A stretch of 64,000 nt of DNA from Paenibacillus sp. Root444D2 (GCF_001426375.1 NZ_LMEO01000034.1:542827-606826), one strand, 5' to 3'. Shown: positions 32,953 to 41,504, counted from the first letter of the stretch. Numbers and translations are program-made. Notes: generated from the sequence alone by a model not told the origin.

Positions 32953-33094
32953 AAATAGAAGCCTCCAAAGACTCTTATTTGCATAGATAATCCAACTTGG
33001 TGCCACTTTTTTAACAAATAGAAGTCTCTAGAAGCTTCTATTTTCACTTAAACCCTAGAATTGGCACAAATAGAAGCCTCTAAAGACTTCTATT
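32953..33094. repeat. Three spaced AAATAGAAG palindromes
   Basis: Imperfect inverted repeats of ~27 bp at 32953-32979, 33016-33043 and 33068-33094, pattern AAATAGAAG-YCTC-N-CTTCTATTT, separated by about 25-36 unique bases. They lie between convergent genes. Confidence 0.75.
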
Positions 33095-33148
33095 CTGGGG
33101 TTCCGTGGGAGCATCAACCAATTTCAGCCGCCACCCCTCAAAATTAGC

Positions 33149-33817
33149 CTAAACGAACAATTTCCGCCCTCCAGGATCCAAAATGTAAGAGTGAATCCTT
33201 CGTTCCCCACTTGCTGGCTTTATTATCTCTTTCCTGTGCAGGCTGCGAAGCCACTTCCATGCGTGCTCAACTCGGATGCCAAGATGTTCAGCCACTACTT
33301 GTGGTTTTAGTGGATCAGTGGTACTCGTTGCCAGCCGAGCGATTTCTTTTTCTCGATGTGTGAGTGATATAAGTTGAGTTTGATCGCCATACCATCGCGC
33401 CATGATGTTGAGGACGACTTGTTGGCAGCGTCGCGGATGCTGGGTGATATCATCAAGTGAGAACCGAAAAACCTTCCATTCGTCCAGAACCAACTGATTT
33501 TGCCGCATTAAGTTGTCCCCGAAACGAGAGCGGTCAATATCTCGAGCATGCGGACCGTAACCGTCGATCTCGAAACAAATCCGATGCGGCGGACGGAGAT
33601 ATACAAAGTCGACAAATCTGGTGTTGTCCTGAAAATCTCTTACTTCATACTCGGGATGAAGATGGCGAAAATGCCCAATGACCGGCCACCAGATATTCTG
33701 TATAAACTGTTTTTCCGCATAGCCATGCCCCTCATTTAACCGGCGCAATCGCTCTCCTGAGCGTTTCTCCTCATGGAATCTTACAAAGTTTTCATGCTCT
33801 TTTACAAAGTCCATCAT
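33149..33817 (-). CDS. DUF559-like endonuclease-fold protein with winged helix
   Basis: 222 residues from ATG 33817, set by GGAGG 8 bases upstream; the longer open frame (to 34177) runs into simple repeats and is spurious. The N-terminal half has the very-short-patch/restriction-like core: FVDFVYLRPPHRICFEIDGYGPH (split here: FVDFVYL, then ICFEIDGYGPH) and WKVFRFSLDDITQHP. The C-terminal ~80 residues (TDPLKPQVVAEHLGIRVEHA then WKWLRSLH) look like a winged helix. This architecture is common in Paenibacillus; function unknown, possibly DNA cleavage or regulation. Confidence 0.72.
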   Translation of the reverse strand: MMDFVKEHENFVRFHEEKRSGERLRRLNEGHGYAEKQFIQNIWWPVIGHFRHLHPEYEVRDFQDNTRFVDFVYLRPPHRICFEIDGYGPHARDIDRSRFGDNLMRQNQLVLDEWKVFRFSLDDITQHPRRCQQVVLNIMARWYGDQTQLISLTHREKEIARLATSTTDPLKPQVVAEHLGIRVEHAWKWLRSLHRKEIIKPASGERRIHSYILDPGGRKLFV

Positions 33818-33901
33818 TCCAACCTCCAAATATAAAGTGTTTTTTCTTATTTTCACGCTATGTTCAACTTTAAGTTGAGCTGTGGTGTGGGCTAACCTGG
33901 T

Positions 33902-34115
33902 GTAGTCTAGTGTAGTGTAGTGTAGTGTAGTGTAGTGTAGTGTGGTGTGGTGTGGTCTGATCTGGTCTGGTCTGGTCTGTTGTAGTGTAGTTGTAGTGCA
34001 GTGCAGTTTGCTATAGTACAATGTGTGCAGTGTGTGCAGTGTGTGCAGTGTGTGCAGTGTGTTAAGTGAAGAGAAGAGAAGAGAAGAGAAGAGAAGAGAA
34101 GCCAAGCCAAGCCCT
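33902..34115. repeat. Compound microsatellite block
   Basis: Consecutive simple repeats: TGTAG pentamers (33905-33943), TGTGG and TCTGG pentamers (to ~33980), four to five copies of the 9-mer TGTGTGCAG (34023-34062), then GAAGA pentamers (34069-34100) and GCCAA. No gene. It occupies most of the 33818-34282 gap; the remainder holds the terminator at 34132. Confidence 0.95.
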
Positions 34116-34131
34116 AACCTCCCCTGCAAAA

Positions 34132-34170
34132 TAAAAATACCGCCTCTCCCAAAAGGGAAAGACGGCATGT
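34132..34170 (-). terminator. Terminator of the dehydrogenase-PilZ gene
   Basis: On the minus strand GCCGTCTTTCCC pairs with GGGAGAGGCGGT, loop TTTT, followed by ATTTTTATTTTG. It lies 110 bp past the stop. Confidence 0.8.
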
Positions 34171-34282
34171 TCTTCACGCGTCGCGTAAACCTATATCACT
34201 ATTTCATTAATGTATAATCACTATTTCTTTTTGCTGGTTGTCGTGGCTTGTCGATTCTAAGGGTTTCTTTAAAAGGGTTTTC

Positions 34283-35566
34283 CTACATTGCATACGCAAT
34301 ATGATCCTCAATATACTGCTCCAGCTTAATCCGCACATAAGGCGGCAACGCAGACAGCATACAGCCATAACGGAAGTTGCGGCCGTCAGGCTCGATGCGA
34401 ATCACGCGAGCGGTGATTGGCGGCAGCTCCGCTTCCTGCGGGAAGTGGATGACGATGAACATGTCCGGCGCAAGCGGGGCGGCAGATGTGATCTGCAGTC
34501 CGCTCTCGGACAAGTCGAAGAGGGTACCGTCGATGTTTTGGCCGGAGAAGGAACCTTCCTGCTCCCACTGGTAAATGGACAGCTTAAGGCTAATGTCCAG
34601 CTTCACGCGCGTGTTCCGGCGGCGTTCGCGGCCAGAAAGCGGCGATGCCGGCTTCTCTGCAGCAACGACAGGCTCGCTAGGTCGAACGACCTGCTGCCCC
34701 ATCCATTCTTCATAACACTGAATGACGGAGCTCAAATCTTCTTCACCCAGGCCTTTACTTAGGCCGATTTGGAATAAGTTGGTTGCCGATTGCAGCATAG
34801 GCGTCGGCAGTTGGAACTTGCCCGTAATTTCCTGCGCAAGCTGCAGATCCTTCAGCATCAGCTTCAGGGAGAATTGATTGCTGAAATCGCGATCGATAAT
34901 CTTATCGCCTTTCAGCTCAACCATCTTGCTGTTCGCTCCGCCGGAGCGAACAATATCTAAGAATTGAGCAGGGTTCACCCCTGCTTTAACCGCAATGGAT
35001 AAGCCTTCGGCTAAGCCGGCTAAATTAATGCCCACCATCGTGTTGTGGGCAAGCTTGGCATACGAACCGGAGCCGCTCGGCCCGAGGTAAAGTGCTTTGC
35101 TGCCAAGTGCGAGGAATACATCCTGATGCTCATCGAACACTTCTTGGCTGCCGCCGACCATGAAAGTAAGCGTGCCTGCTTCGGCAGCAGGTTTACTGCC
35201 AGTGACAGGCGCATCGAGGAAGTCGACGAAATGCGCTGCGAGCTCCTCAGCCAGCTTTTGACTTGTTTGTGGGGCTACGGTACTGGAGTCAATAATCGTC
35301 AGAGCGGGATGAATGCCACTCAGAATGCCCTGCTCACTGTAGAACGTTTCAAGTAGTGAAGCGTCATTGCTAAGCATTGTAATCAGAACATCCGAACTGC
35401 GAGCTACTTCCGCAGGAGTTAAACTCATTTCAGCACCAAGATGGGCTAGCTCGTCCGCTTTTTCAGCAGTCCGATTATATACAGTTACCATAAAACCTTT
35501 TTGAATAAGGTTAGCAGCCATGGGTTTGCCCATAGTGCCAAGTCCAATAAAGCCGATACGTTTCAT
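34283..35566 (-). CDS. Beta-hydroxyacid dehydrogenase fused to a PilZ domain
   Basis: 427 residues. Residues 1-~290 form a 3-hydroxyisobutyrate dehydrogenase-type enzyme: NAD motif GFIGLGTMGKPMAANL, substrate motif LDAPVTGSKPAAEAGTLTFM and catalytic Lys171 in SYAKLAHNTM. After a Pro/Ala linker (~291-312), residues 313-427 form a PilZ domain with intact c-di-GMP motifs: RRNTR (R316, R320) and DLSESG (D351, S353, G356). No stop or frameshift separates them. The usual family length is ~290, so the PilZ tail is a true extra domain. A dehydrogenase gated or localised by c-di-GMP is inferred. The substrate is unknown. Confidence 0.92.
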   Translation of the reverse strand: MKRIGFIGLGTMGKPMAANLIQKGFMVTVYNRTAEKADELAHLGAEMSLTPAEVARSSDVLITMLSNDASLLETFYSEQGILSGIHPALTIIDSSTVAPQTSQKLAEELAAHFVDFLDAPVTGSKPAAEAGTLTFMVGGSQEVFDEHQDVFLALGSKALYLGPSGSGSYAKLAHNTMVGINLAGLAEGLSIAVKAGVNPAQFLDIVRSGGANSKMVELKGDKIIDRDFSNQFSLKLMLKDLQLAQEITGKFQLPTPMLQSATNLFQIGLSKGLGEEDLSSVIQCYEEWMGQQVVRPSEPVVAAEKPASPLSGRERRRNTRVKLDISLKLSIYQWEQEGSFSGQNIDGTLFDLSESGLQITSAAPLAPDMFIVIHFPQEAELPPITARVIRIEPDGRNFRYGCMLSALPPYVRIKLEQYIEDHIAYAM

Positions 35567-35771
35567 GATCCTTCACCTCTAGATTCATTTTATCATGGCA
35601 ATTATAACCTGTGAATTACTTTATAGGGATCTGTGGTCCGAGACCAAAGTCTCTCCGCTTACGTGATCGCTCATCGATGAATATCATTCAATATAGGATC
35701 GCTTACTTGCTTTTGGACAGGCAAATAAGTATGCTAGGAAAAGGAAAAAAATAGAGATGGAGGCGAGCATA

Positions 35772-37127
35772 GTGAGTAAGAAACTACAATTTGATTACAG
35801 TAAAGCACTATCCTTTTTATCCCAGCATGAGGTTGATTATTTGGCGGCTCAAGTAGAGCTAGCGCATGAACAGCTGCATAACAAAACGGGTGCAGGCTCC
35901 GATTATTTAGGATGGGTTGATCTTCCTGAGAATTATAATCGTGAGGAATTTGCTCGTATTCAGGCTTCTGCTAAACAAATTCAATCCGACTCCGAGGCGC
36001 TTGTTGTTATCGGTATCGGCGGTTCCTATTTGGGCGCACGCGCGGCGCTAGAGATGTTGTCTCATTCTTTCTATAATATTTTGCCAAAAGATAAACGTAA
36101 GACACCTGAGATTTATTTCGTAGGAAATAACATCAGCTCTACATATGTTACGCATTTGCTTCAATTGCTTGAAGGCAAAGATTTCTCTGTGAACGTGATC
36201 TCAAAGTCTGGTACAACGACAGAGCCAGCGATTGCTTTCCGTATTTTCCGTGAGTTGTTAGAGAAGAAATATGGTAAAGAAGCTGCGCGCAAACGTATCT
36301 ATGCTACAACGGATCAAGAGAAGGGTGCTCTCAAAACTCTCGCTACAGCAGAAGGTTACGAAACCTTTGTCATTCCAGATGATGTAGGCGGACGTTATTC
36401 GGTATTAACAGCTGTTGGTTTATTGCCAATCGCGACAGCGGGTATTGATGTGGAAGCGATTATGAAAGGCGCGGCAGATGCGCAGCATGAATTCTCCAAT
36501 CCGAAGTTGAGCGAGAATCAAGCTTATCAATACGCTGCTGTTCGAAATTCACTTTACCGTAAAGGGAAAACGATCGAAATTCTCGTTAACTACGAGCCTT
36601 CCCTGCATTTCGTATCGGAATGGTGGAAGCAGTTGTTCGGTGAAAGCGAAGGCAAAGATTACAAAGGTATTTATCCAGCATCGGTAGACTTCTCGACGGA
36701 TTTGCACTCCATGGGTCAGTTCGTTCAAGATGGCAACCGGATTCTGTTTGAAACGGTCATTCAAGTTGATCAAGTGGCTGACCATATTACAATTGGCACA
36801 GATCCTGATGATTTGGACGGACTCAACTTCCTGAGCGGGAAAACGATGGATTTCGTGAATAAGAAAGCTTTCCAAGGTACGATGCTTGCTCACACAGACG
36901 GTAACGTACCGAACCTGATCGTAACGCTGCCGGATATGACGCCTTACTCCTTCGGATATATGGTGTATTTCTTCGAAAAAGCATGCGGGATCAGCGGTTA
37001 CCTGATGGGTGTGAATCCTTTTGACCAACCAGGCGTTGAAGCTTATAAAAAGAACATGTTTGCCCTCTTAGGCAAACCGGGTTATGAGAAGGAAAAAGCG
37101 GAGCTCGAAGCACGCTTGCAGAATTAA
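35772..37127 (+). CDS. pgi: Glucose-6-phosphate isomerase
   Basis: 451 residues from GTG 35772, chosen because GGAGGCGAG lies 5-9 bases upstream and the protein then begins SKKLQFDYSKALSFL as in relatives; ATG 35757 is inside that site. VIGIGGSYLGARAALEML, VISKSGTTTEPAIAFRIFRE and FEKACGISGYLMGVNPFDQP are the PGI signatures. It interconverts glucose-6-P and fructose-6-P, linking glycolysis to the nucleotide sugars used by the eps operon. Confidence 0.97.
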   Translation: MSKKLQFDYSKALSFLSQHEVDYLAAQVELAHEQLHNKTGAGSDYLGWVDLPENYNREEFARIQASAKQIQSDSEALVVIGIGGSYLGARAALEMLSHSFYNILPKDKRKTPEIYFVGNNISSTYVTHLLQLLEGKDFSVNVISKSGTTTEPAIAFRIFRELLEKKYGKEAARKRIYATTDQEKGALKTLATAEGYETFVIPDDVGGRYSVLTAVGLLPIATAGIDVEAIMKGAADAQHEFSNPKLSENQAYQYAAVRNSLYRKGKTIEILVNYEPSLHFVSEWWKQLFGESEGKDYKGIYPASVDFSTDLHSMGQFVQDGNRILFETVIQVDQVADHITIGTDPDDLDGLNFLSGKTMDFVNKKAFQGTMLAHTDGNVPNLIVTLPDMTPYSFGYMVYFFEKACGISGYLMGVNPFDQPGVEAYKKNMFALLGKPGYEKEKAELEARLQN

Positions 37128-37142
37128 TTCATAATGCCAAGC

Positions 37143-37180
37143 AAAAAAACGATCAATCCTATCGGATTGGTCGTTTTTTC
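37143..37180 (+). terminator. Terminator of pgi
   Basis: CGATCAATCC/GGATTGGTCG with loop TATC, A-run before and TTTTTT after. Confidence 0.93.
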
Positions 37181-37294
37181 CATCGAAAATTTCCATTATT
37201 TATGTGGTAAATTTTCTTTCTATATTGTCGAAGTCAAAGGATGTGTGTAGAATATAATGAAACAGATGTTTCCTTCTACCAAGAAAGGTCGGCT

Positions 37295-37936
37295 ATGCTA
37301 GCACATTTCAAAACTATCCAATCGTACGGATCGTCGGAAATCATCATCAAGAAGTCGCGTTTCATCGGTCATGCCAAACCGGTAGAGTCAGAAGAAGAAG
37401 CTACCCTATTTATTGAAGCTATCAAGAAGGAACACAGGTCGGCCACACATAACTGCAGCGCCTATGTCATCGGAGAAAGGGATCAGATTCAGAAGCAATC
37501 TGATGATGGGGAACCGAGCGGTACAGCAGGAAAGCCGATTCTGGAAGTGATTAAGCATCAAGGACTTAAGAATATCGTTATTGTCGTTACCCGTTATTTC
37601 GGCGGCATCATGCTTGGCGCGGGCGGACTCATTCGAGCTTATGCGGATGGAGCCGTGGTAGGCATTGAAGCAGGACAGCCAATTTATAAAGTCAATCATC
37701 AGCAAGTGCTGATTGAGGTTGACTATACGTGGTATGGCAAACTCGAGAACGAGTTGAGAAGTCAGGGGATGCTCCTAGGAGACATTCAGTTTACGGATAG
37801 AGTGACTGTGGCATGTTATCCTTTGGCAGCGGCAGCGGATGCATTTATCAACTGGGCAACTGATTTCACACAAGGTCAAGGCATTGTTATCGCAGGAGAG
37901 AACGAATACAGGGTTCATAAGAGCTTGCCGGAATAG
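37295..37936 (+). CDS. yigZ: YigZ/IMPACT family protein
   Basis: 213 residues from ATG 37295 (AAGAAAGG upstream); the longer frame to 37241 has no site. KKSRFIGHAKPVESEEEATL, the family-defining SDDGEPSGTAGKPILEVI and IVVTRYFGGIMLGAGGLIRA identify the UPF0029/IMPACT fold. Bacterial members are thought to act in translation or protein quality control; the role is not settled. Confidence 0.92.
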   Translation: MLAHFKTIQSYGSSEIIIKKSRFIGHAKPVESEEEATLFIEAIKKEHRSATHNCSAYVIGERDQIQKQSDDGEPSGTAGKPILEVIKHQGLKNIVIVVTRYFGGIMLGAGGLIRAYADGAVVGIEAGQPIYKVNHQQVLIEVDYTWYGKLENELRSQGMLLGDIQFTDRVTVACYPLAAAADAFINWATDFTQGQGIVIAGENEYRVHKSLPE

Positions 37937-37999
37937 GCAGGCTTGGGTTACAAGGCACAACTAATTTCATAGAGAAGCTAAGGATGCGGAGGGATAGGA

Positions 38000-38641
38000 A
38001 TGGCTAGGAAAGCAGTCGCGCAAGAGCTTAGCAGAGAACGAATACTTGCGGAAGCGCGGGAATTATTCGCTACTTTCGGCTATCGCGCTTTAACGATGCG
38101 CAGCATCGCTAAAGCAATGGGGTACAGCCATGGTGCGTTATATTACCATTTTAATGAGAAAGCTGAACTGTTTTATGCGTTAATTAAGGAAGATTTCTCC
38201 GAATTAGTACAGCGTCAGCGGGAAATGATTGTTCGTGAGCAAGGGTTTAGCGTGAATCTGCTTCAAAAGTTGATGATGGAGTTCGTCTGGTTTGGTTTGA
38301 ACAATCCGCATCATTACGAAATGATGTTCATGATTAACGAGCCAGAGCTGCAGCAATATTCACGAACAGAGCAAGCACAGTCCTTGGAAATGTTTGCTAT
38401 TGTCATCCGTCAAGTGATGGCCGATCAACCGGGAGCCGAGAGCAGGAAGTTTACTCTTCCGTGGAATTTGTTTATGTCCTTACATGGCCTCATCTCCTAC
38501 TGCATTCAGTTTAAACAATCCTATGAGGAAGCGCGGAAACTGGCTGAAGAGCATATCCGCCTCATCTGTGTCAGCTTAGATTTAGATTCCTATGAACAGC
38601 AGCGTCCGCTAGTGACACTTGTCAACACAGAATCTGCTTAA
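38000..38641 (+). CDS. TetR/AcrR-family regulator
   Basis: 213 residues. SRERILAEARELFATFGYRA then LTMRSIAKAMGYSHGALYYH is a standard TetR helix-turn-helix; residues ~70-213 are the ligand/dimer domain (a LPWNLFMSLHGLISYCIQFK stretch resembles the TetR_C_33-type C-terminus). No divergent target gene is adjacent. The ligand is unknown. Starts at ATG 38000 with GCGGAGGG. Confidence 0.93.
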   Translation: MARKAVAQELSRERILAEARELFATFGYRALTMRSIAKAMGYSHGALYYHFNEKAELFYALIKEDFSELVQRQREMIVREQGFSVNLLQKLMMEFVWFGLNNPHHYEMMFMINEPELQQYSRTEQAQSLEMFAIVIRQVMADQPGAESRKFTLPWNLFMSLHGLISYCIQFKQSYEEARKLAEEHIRLICVSLDLDSYEQQRPLVTLVNTESA

Positions 38642-38753
38642 ATCAGCCAATGGATTTCATTTTACAACATCCGATAAGTGCTTTAGAATAACAGAAGGGG
38701 AGCTTGCTCCTTAATGTGGCACACGCGCTTAGAGGAAGGAAGAATATAAAGCT

Positions 38754-38978
38754 ATGGATTTGAACATTTGGTCGGAAGAAAACGTGGAATATATGTTTGA
38801 AGAAATTAAGAGAAAGCTTCGCATGGCTACCGGTGGGTCGATTAAAGCCTCGAACGTCAAGCAGGAAGTATATGAGGACTTGAAGGACTTATATGACTTG
38901 GTCGTCAGCAAAGAAAATTTCAGCATTAGCGAAATTGATGCGATTACCACAGAGCTTGGAAAGATTCGCAAAGCATAA
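38754..38978 (+). CDS. DUF1128 family protein
   Basis: 74 residues, full length for the family (YfkK of B. subtilis). SEENVEYMFEEIKRKLRMAT, then GGSIKASNV and EDLKDLYDLVVSKENFSISE are characteristic. Soluble, helical, function unknown. Own site AGAGGAAGGAAG. Confidence 0.9.
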   Translation: MDLNIWSEENVEYMFEEIKRKLRMATGGSIKASNVKQEVYEDLKDLYDLVVSKENFSISEIDAITTELGKIRKA

Positions 38979-38993
38979 GCAGTTTTTATCCAT

Positions 38994-39043
38994 AAAATTG
39001 TCGTTATCTTGGCCTTAGGGCTGGAGAGACGGCAATTTTTTTG
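38994..39043 (+). terminator. Terminator of the DUF1128 gene
   Basis: AAATTGTCGT and ACGGCAATTT pair across a loop of about 25 bases, followed by TTTTTTTG. Confidence 0.7.
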
Positions 39044-39044
39044 C

Positions 39045-39134
39045 GTAGATAAGGAAGTATAAGTTTTATACTTCGCGTCATCAGTCTTGACAAACGCGCT
39101 CGTCCCAGAAGGACGACGGAGTCGTTTATCCTTG
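39045..39134 (+). repeat. Inverted repeat IR-L flanking the GerP-like cluster
   Basis: GTAGATAAGGAAGTATAAG followed by CTTGACAAACGCGCTCGTCC and GGACGACGGAGTCGTTTATC then CTTG. The reverse complement recurs at 41505-41591 with the core ~47 of 49 bases identical. It contains a CGTCC/GGACG hairpin. Confidence 0.85.
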
Positions 39135-39260
39135 GTTGAACAGAAAGAGGGACAACTGCGTATTTATATAGGAGAATGGACAGCTATCCAAGCGATATTA
39201 CCTACACAGCCGTACACTGTAGAGCAATGTATCTCTGGTAGCTGAAGGAGGTGGACGTTC

Positions 39261-39563
39261 GTGGCATCCAAAATTCGTAAAGACGACGTTCGGAAATTGG
39301 TCGGGAAAAATATCGTGGCTCTTAAGAAAGACGGAACTCAAGTAACTGGTAAATTGGTGAGGATCAGCGGTAACACGTTGATTGTCGCTCCGCAAAAAGG
39401 CAAAAAGGTTCAAGTAAAAGCGATTATTCCATTGGTTTTATTTGATCTGTTAGCGATTGGTACTGCACCTTATGCTTATGGTGGATTTGGATATGGCGGT
39501 GGCTTTGGTGGTTACCCTTATGGCGGTGGCTTTGGCTTCGGTGGTCCAGGACTCTGGTGGTAA
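39261..39563 (+). CDS. Small LSm-like protein with Gly/Tyr-rich tail, likely spore coat
   Basis: 100 residues from GTG 39261 behind GAAGGAGGTGG. Residues 1-62 (VRKLVGKNIVALKKDGTQVT then GKLVRISGNTLIVAP) look like an Sm-like barrel. Residues 66-100 are GGFGYGGG-type Gly/Tyr/Phe repeats ending in GPGLWW, as in many coat or exosporium proteins. Next to GerP-like genes, a coat location is likely. No named family. Confidence 0.7.
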   Translation: MASKIRKDDVRKLVGKNIVALKKDGTQVTGKLVRISGNTLIVAPQKGKKVQVKAIIPLVLFDLLAIGTAPYAYGGFGYGGGFGGYPYGGGFGFGGPGLWW

Positions 39564-39568
39564 AGGAG

Positions 39569-39603
39569 GACTCTTTCCCGATATGGGAAAGGGTCTTTTT
39601 TTT
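39569..39603 (+). terminator. Terminator after the Gly-rich gene
   Basis: GACTCTTTCCC/GGGAAAGGGTC followed by eight T. Confidence 0.93.
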
Positions 39604-39712
39604 GGTACCATTTCGGCTCTGGATGAATAGGCTAACATACAAGTCTCCGGCCCAAGTCCCTCAAGCTGGGCAGAAGAAGCTGGAAGTTATCCAAATACAG
39701 GGAGTGAGCAGT

Positions 39713-39955
39713 GTGCCGAGTTCCATCGTTTTTAACATGATTAATATTAACAACCAGAATACGAATGCAACCATCGGGATCGGTGAGAATGCGCAATCCA
39801 GCTGGGATTCACACAGCAAAAACAATTACGGAACCGGTCAGTGGATCGGCAATTCTGTCTCCGCCAATATTGTTAATTTCATCTATGACAACGACTTTAT
39901 TGATTCACCAATTAATGATCAAGATTTTAAACCAGCTGTCACTAACCAAGTATAG
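39713..39955 (+). CDS. GerPA/GerPF-like spore germination protein
   Basis: 80 residues from GTG 39713 (GGAGTG 6 bases upstream). The layout, an N-terminal IVFNMININNQNTNATIGIG strand pair, a short SWDSHSKNNYGTGQ turn and a C-terminal NFIYDNDFIDSPINDQ, follows GerPA/GerPF proteins (INSxxGxxxVxxGDxxxxSPKSxxKxxxGxGSxNxG). GerP proteins let germinants pass the spore coat. Probably transcribed in the mother cell late in sporulation (family knowledge). Confidence 0.7.
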   Translation: MPSSIVFNMININNQNTNATIGIGENAQSSWDSHSKNNYGTGQWIGNSVSANIVNFIYDNDFIDSPINDQDFKPAVTNQV

Positions 39956-39974
39956 TTGAATGGTGGGTGAAACC

Positions 39975-40235
39975 ATGTTGAAATTACCGTGCCCACTAGA
40001 TCCGCCGCTTATTGAATTTGATTCTATCCATGTTAATTCCATTTCCGATGCATCAGGAATTTTTATTGGCACCAACACACAAGTGAATTGGTCTACAAGT
40101 GGGAAAGCGAACAACGGCCTTGGAGAAATAGACGGTGATCATAATTACGTGCTTTATAATATCAACACGGTTTACGATAATGACATCATCGATGCACCTT
40201 ATACCAAAGGGGATTTGATCATTGGCCGAGTATAA
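39975..40235 (+). CDS. GerPF-like spore germination protein
   Basis: 86 residues from ATG 39975 (GGTGGGTGA upstream), 19 bp after the previous gene. FDSIHVNSISDASGIFIGTN then TQVNWSTSGKANNGLGEIDG repeats the pattern of its neighbours at 39713 and 41186, so the three are paralogues. The C-terminus (VYDNDIIDAPYTKGD) is shared with the previous gene. Confidence 0.72.
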   Translation: MLKLPCPLDPPLIEFDSIHVNSISDASGIFIGTNTQVNWSTSGKANNGLGEIDGDHNYVLYNINTVYDNDIIDAPYTKGDLIIGRV

Positions 40236-40282
40236 AAAAGAATGCTCCGCAGCTGCTCTAATCAGCAGTTTGCGGAGCATTT
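40234..40282 (-). terminator. Terminator overlapping the 3' end of the 40258 gene
   Basis: AATGCTCCGCA/TGCGGAGCATT stem; the A-run at 40234-40239 gives the T-run on the minus strand. It separates convergent GerP-like transcripts. Confidence 0.8.
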
Positions 40283-40605
40283 GTCGTATGTTCGGCCTGC
40301 GGGCTGGCGGGAGCAGGGGTAAAGCCGGACGTCCTAGCCTGGTTGGCAATCATGTCCTGCAGCCAATCGGGCGTTTCGTTATCGCCGATGTTGAGCATAT
40401 CAAGGAAATCGGAGTCGTTGAGCATAGAACGCGTTCCAACTAACTGATTGTTGTCGCCTTCGACAGCGCCAAAGCCTTGGACCGTTTTCTGATTGCTTTG
40501 AAAATCAGTCGGCCAATTATTGCCCATATTGAGACAGGATGCGCTTTGTACCGATCCGATGCGGATTGAGCCGATAATGAATGTTGGGGACATGAAGGAG
40601 GACAC
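40258..40605 (-). CDS. GerPE/GerPF-like spore germination protein
   Basis: 115 residues from GTG 40605 after GAGGTGA. FIIGSIRIGSVQSASCLNMG then NNWPTDFQSNQKTVQGFGAV continues the GerP pattern, with a longer Pro/Ala/Thr tail. It is the last gene of a three-gene minus-strand operon with the GerPC-like and 41186 genes. Confidence 0.7.
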   Translation of the reverse strand: MSSFMSPTFIIGSIRIGSVQSASCLNMGNNWPTDFQSNQKTVQGFGAVEGDNNQLVGTRSMLNDSDFLDMLNIGDNETPDWLQDMIANQARTSGFTPAPASPQAEHTTNAPQTAD

Positions 40606-40619
40606 CTTGTATCACCTCT

Positions 40620-41180
40620 TTACGATTTGGACTGCGGTGGTGTGTATTTATATCCGGTCGCGGTTCGCTCGGTTTTCGGAGCGGCTGCAGCTTGTGAATC
40701 AGCTTCTACACCTTCAGCTGCTGTACGAGAGCCGGCGGTCTTACTTTCTTTTGACACTTGAGCACGTTTAAAAACTTCATCAACCGGGACACTTTTCTCA
40801 CTTGGCTTGGCGCCGAAATTGTTGCCTAAGTTCAAAGAACCGCTTAGTTCCTTGATATCGAGATGATCCAATCGAAAGGTTAAGTTCTCTAAAACGGGTT
40901 GATGAATATGCAGGGTATCTATATGTATCTTCGGGTGTTTGGCAGTAAGATCAGCTAATTCTTCTTCCAATTTACGTAGACGCCGTTCTAATTGCTGTAC
41001 ATGTTGATCATGAACGGGAGACGTGGCTCCAGCTTTAACTTCTGATCTAGCTCCAAGACTAGCGCCAGAACTAGCTCCAGAGCTAGCAGAACTAGCTGGG
41101 GTTGATGTTTTCGCTGTAGTTGTTCCTGTAGTTGGCTGCGCTTTAGGCGGGGACGTTTTCTTTTTTTGAAACCACATCAT
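40620..41180 (-). CDS. gerPC: GerPC-like spore germination protein
   Basis: 186 residues. A Ser/Ala/Thr-rich N-terminal linker (~10-50) precedes a short coiled coil (QQLERRLRKLEEELADL) and the GerPC core: HIDTLHIHQPVLENLTFRLD then HLDIKELSGSLNLGNNFGA. A Ser/Ala-rich tail follows. It lies 5 bp downstream of the 41186 gene and 14 bp upstream of the 40258 gene. GerPC-type proteins are needed for coat permeability to germinants. Confidence 0.8.
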   Translation of the reverse strand: MMWFQKKKTSPPKAQPTTGTTTAKTSTPASSASSGASSGASLGARSEVKAGATSPVHDQHVQQLERRLRKLEEELADLTAKHPKIHIDTLHIHQPVLENLTFRLDHLDIKELSGSLNLGNNFGAKPSEKSVPVDEVFKRAQVSKESKTAGSRTAAEGVEADSQAAAAPKTERTATGYKYTPPQSKS

Positions 41181-41185
41181 TAATC

Positions 41186-41404
41186 TCAGCTCTTCCGTGT
41201 AGATGGTTTAACATCAAAGGTGTCGCCATCTTGGACAGTATGCTTGCCACCTAGAACAACATTGTGCTCTCCGCTTATTTCCCCGAGCCCCTGGTTAATC
41301 TTCTCGGAATGACGCCTTCCAATGATCCGATTTGTACCCCTATTCACACTGGATGTTTCCGCGATTCCATCAATATGAATAGATTGAAATTGTATGCGCA
41401 CCAC
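41186..41404 (-). CDS. GerPF-like spore germination protein
   Basis: 72 residues. IQFQSIHIDGIAETSSVNRG then TNRIIGRRHSEKINQGLGEI is a GerP-type strand-turn-strand pattern close to the 39975 gene. Tandem GTG codons at 41404 and 41401 both suit the GGAGGGA site. First gene of the minus-strand GerP-like operon. Confidence 0.72.
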   Translation of the reverse strand: MVRIQFQSIHIDGIAETSSVNRGTNRIIGRRHSEKINQGLGEISGEHNVVLGGKHTVQDGDTFDVKPSTRKS

Positions 41405-41504
41405 AGTAATCCCTCCAATCCTGCGTTTCCGAACGATCTCTTTTATTTATATGGGGACAAAGGGAGATTCATTTCTCTTTTTGTTAAAGATTAATTTATG
41501 GATA

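Noticed and set aside
33818..34177. N-terminal extension of the DUF559-like ORF (LHTLHTLHTL and TTLHYTTLHY-type sequence)
   Set aside because: It is a translation of simple repeats; the GGAGG site and family pattern fix the start at 33817.
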